Shown: piece after piece, positions 61,963-64,000 of the stretch
Numbering within the stretch: the first letter of the stretch is position 1
Layout: each line of letters opens with the position of its first letter
Assembly: GCF_900103715.1 (NCBI RefSeq)
Contig: NZ_FNHL01000004.1
Location: 1 to 64,000, forward strand
Length of the DNA: 64,000 nt
Source: Halogranum gelatinilyticum
GTDB taxonomy: Archaea; Halobacteriota; Halobacteria; Halobacteriales; Haloferacaceae
Direction: 5' to 3'
The notes under the pieces: generated by a model
Told to the model about the DNA's origin: nothing
What the model saw: the letters and a program-made list of their open reading frames with translations, nothing else
Database searches by the model: none
Program-made: the position numbers and the translations under genes

Positions 61963-63191
61963 TGTTTGGGCTGTCTCGGATTCGAGCGGTAATCGGAATC
62001 GCACTCGCACAGCTGCGACACGAGCGAATGCGGACGATATTAGCGGTGTTGGGGATTACGCTCGCAGTCCTCGCCAGTACGTTGCTTGCAAGTGTTGGGG
62101 CAGGTGTCGTCCAGACAGGTCAAGAGAAATTCGAGACCTCTGGGCGTGATTTGTGGGTTACTGGTGGGCCGGTTCGGCTGAGTCCGGAGACCGGTGGATT
62201 TGAGAATACCGTTGTGAATGCCCACGAGGTGTCTGATGAGATCACAGAACGTGAGGATGTTCGATCAGCTGTCCCACTCGCGTTCCAGACTGTGTATGTG
62301 AGTGCTGATGGTTCTGACTTCGAAACCATTGTCGGAACCGGCTCACCAACAGGTGGAACGGCGGTCTCAATCGAACGTGGGACTGGGCTTTCGAGTGGTG
62401 ACGTGCACTATGCAGGGGGGAACTACACAGGACCGATGACCTACGAAGTCGTCATCGATCCACAGATTGCAAACCAATTCAACGTCTCTGTTGGTGACAC
62501 GCTGTACATCGGCGGAACGCTAGCGAGTGCACGACAAAACGAGTTTACCGTCGTCGGGATTTCGCAGACCTTCACCCAGTTTTTGGGCACGCCCACAGTC
62601 GTGATGCAGTTGAGTGAGCTGCAAGAGATTACTGGAACAACGGGGTCTGACCGTGCGACGATGATTACCATTAACCTCGTTTCAGGGACAAATCCAGAAA
62701 CAGTAGCGACTGAGCTTGAAGCAGAGTATCCCGGATACGAAATCCGGACAAATCGAGAACAACTTCAAACAGTTCTGCAGAACCAAGCGGTGGTTATTGC
62801 AAGTGGGACAGTGTTAGTTCTCCTGGCAGTGCTTGCAGGGCTAGCGCTGACGGTGAATCTGTCTCTGTCTCTTGTGTATCATCAGCGAAAGGAATTGGCG
62901 GCGTTGAAAGCGACAGGGACTCGAACGACGACGTTGGTTGGGATAATGCTCGTTCAGTTGTTCGTCGTCGGTGTTATTGCGAGTAGTCTCGGTGTTGCAC
63001 TTACCTATCCCTCGGTTGCGATCCTCAACTACGTTGCAGCGCAGATCGTGGGGTTCGAAGGGCTGGTTCAAATTTCGAGACAAATCTTACTCGGTGGGGC
63101 AGTGGTTGGTGTCGTCATGAGCCTCTTTGGTGCACTGGCAGCGAGTGTCCGTCTCGCTCGGTTGAACCCACTGACGCAGTTGGCTGACTGA
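61962..63191 (+). CDS. FtsX/MacB-type ABC permease (second)
   Basis: A 409-residue permease starting MFGLSRIRAVIGIALAQLRHE, with the same plan as the first: N-terminal helix (about 25-45), outer domain (about 50-280), and three C-terminal helices (about 285-310, 330-355, 370-395; KELAALKATGTRTTTLVGIM). The two permeases probably form a LolCE-like heterodimer. The outer domains show parallel motifs (DVHYAGGNYTGPMTYEVV here, DPYYANGTYSGPWTGEIVFS in the first), so they arose by duplication. Confidence 0.9.
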   Translation: MFGLSRIRAVIGIALAQLRHERMRTILAVLGITLAVLASTLLASVGAGVVQTGQEKFETSGRDLWVTGGPVRLSPETGGFENTVVNAHEVSDEITEREDVRSAVPLAFQTVYVSADGSDFETIVGTGSPTGGTAVSIERGTGLSSGDVHYAGGNYTGPMTYEVVIDPQIANQFNVSVGDTLYIGGTLASARQNEFTVVGISQTFTQFLGTPTVVMQLSELQEITGTTGSDRATMITINLVSGTNPETVATELEAEYPGYEIRTNREQLQTVLQNQAVVIASGTVLVLLAVLAGLALTVNLSLSLVYHQRKELAALKATGTRTTTLVGIMLVQLFVVGVIASSLGVALTYPSVAILNYVAAQIVGFEGLVQISRQILLGGAVVGVVMSLFGALAASVRLARLNPLTQLAD

Positions 63192-63428
63192 GTGATGGTT
63201 CTCTCATAGTTACAGAGTCCTCTGCAAGCGGCCTTGAGCTACGAAGTAGTGCTGTTGAGCGAGCACGGTTATACTGCCTATCAGGGAGACTAATCGTCAG
63301 GAGCCCAATAACATGGATAGCTGAGCTATAACAAAACAGTCACATCCCGAATCACCTATGTATGAGGGTAGGTGGTAGGACTGGCACGAAATCAGGGGTT
63401 GTCCACCAGCAGAGACTCCCACGGAGTG

Positions 63429-64000
63429 GTGAGTAAGGTGCCAGACCGACGGACGTTCCTCAAGTGGGCCGGTTTCACACCAATCAGCGGTGCGATTCCC
63501 TACTGGATCACGCCTGAGCGGACGATTCAGGTCATGCCGGATGAACAACTCGAAGAGCCACCAACCGAATCAGAGTCCATAACAACAACCCGACGCTCAG
63601 TCTCGTGGGTACAGAAACATCTGCGTGATTACTTCGGTTCAGATTTCTACAAGGCCCCTAACCAAGGGATTTTCCACCATTATCCCGATTACACGTATGA
63701 CCTCTTCGAGCCAGATGTCTTTCGCGAACTCGCAGCAAGCTACTCTCCGAAGGTTATTCCAGGGAATTCAGAACGATATGACTGTGACGAGTATGCAACT
63801 GGATTCCGCTGGTACTTCTTGACTGGCGGGTTTGGTAAGTTCCCACCAACAAATATGGTTGGACAAGCGCACAACTTCGCAGGAAACCATGTGTACAACG
63901 TCGCCATCTGCGCAGATGGGACCATACTCGAGTGGGAACCGCAAACCGGAACACTCGCTGCAGACTCAGGAGCACCACCGAGATACTACGAGTTCACGAA
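63429..64000 (+). CDS. Tat-exported protein with papain-like Cys-His pattern (3' end outside window)
   Basis: The frame is open from a GTG at 63429 (or GTG at 63438) to the right edge, about 190 codons. A twin-arginine signal (DRRTFLKWAGFTPISGA) is followed by a Ser/Glu-rich linker and a domain from about residue 60. YDCDEYATGF, FAGNHVYNVAI and LEWEPQTG suggest Cys, His and Glu/Asn of a papain- or transglutaminase-like fold, like the MOA-lectin protease group. The family is uncertain and the protein is incomplete. I cannot tell whether the gene is cotranscribed with the exporter upstream (237-nt gap). Confidence 0.7.
   Translation, partial: MSKVPDRRTFLKWAGFTPISGAIPYWITPERTIQVMPDEQLEEPPTESESITTTRRSVSWVQKHLRDYFGSDFYKAPNQGIFHHYPDYTYDLFEPDVFRELAASYSPKVIPGNSERYDCDEYATGFRWYFLTGGFGKFPPTNMVGQAHNFAGNHVYNVAICADGTILEWEPQTGTLAADSGAPPRYYEFT

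Noticed and set aside
1-64000. tRNA, rRNA or CRISPR array
   Set aside because: No cloverleaf-like arms with conserved T-loop sequence, no rRNA-like stretches and no regularly spaced repeats were found by reading; a covariance-model search would be decisive.

Overview
The window is a piece of a haloarchaeal chromosome (class Halobacteria). It is about 60-65% GC outside one island. The proteins are strongly acidic, exported proteins carry twin-arginine signals with lipoboxes, the sugar-nucleotide gene is AglF-type, and many start codons have an archaeal TATA element about 27 nt upstream, as expected for leaderless transcripts. I cannot name the genus. No rRNA, tRNA or CRISPR array was seen.

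Layout. (1) 1-9.5 kb: the 3' part of an IS200/IS605 tnpB, two MscS-type channels, and two divergent ABC exporters, one of which travels with a secreted COG1361-type protein. (2) 9.5-19.4 kb: UspA and archaeal phosphopantetheine adenylyltransferase back to back, a two-domain halocyanin, and an iron-acquisition region. That region holds three paralogous Tat lipoprotein substrate-binding proteins and a flavoprotein in two transcription units. Each unit is preceded by two palindromic iron boxes with identical geometry, and a truncated DtxR/SirR-like regulator relic lies next to it. A HEAT-repeat protein follows. (3) 19.5-23.8 kb: accessory genes, namely a TumE-like toxin-antitoxin pair, a truncated tnpB, a Tat-anchored cupredoxin, a PNPOx-fold protein, and a Tat-exported protein gene broken by an in-frame TAG.

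(4) 23.9-41.5 kb: a surface-glycan (N-glycosylation/exopolysaccharide) locus with a polyprenyl-phosphate sugar transferase, an STT3/AglB-like oligosaccharyltransferase, AglF, a nucleotide-sugar epimerase, three GT4 glycosyltransferases, an O-antigen-ligase-like protein, a methyltransferase, a flippase, a sulfatase-fold protein and a glutamine-dependent amidotransferase. From about 30.77 kb to 42.05 kb the DNA becomes AT-rich. The change falls inside a GT4 gene, and two decayed IS6-like transposase relics lie within the AT-rich part, so this looks like an exchanged variable cassette. (5) 42.1-46.7 kb: a DUF4330 protein pair, then glmU-like and glmS genes that overlap and probably supply UDP-GlcNAc.

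(6) 46.9-55.8 kb: a MoxR-DUF58-DUF4129-DUF4350-DUF1616 module in three transcription units (MoxR arm +, DUF58 arm -, DUF4129/DUF1616 arm +), a presumed envelope-associated AAA+/VWA-like system of unknown substrate. (7) 55.9-64 kb: a dead membrane-hydrolase gene, two secreted surface proteins (one with a Ser/Thr-rich stalk, one with PGF-pre-PGF and CARDB domains), a LolCDE/MacB-like ABC exporter of one ATPase and two FtsX-type permeases, and the start of a Tat-exported protein that runs off the right edge.
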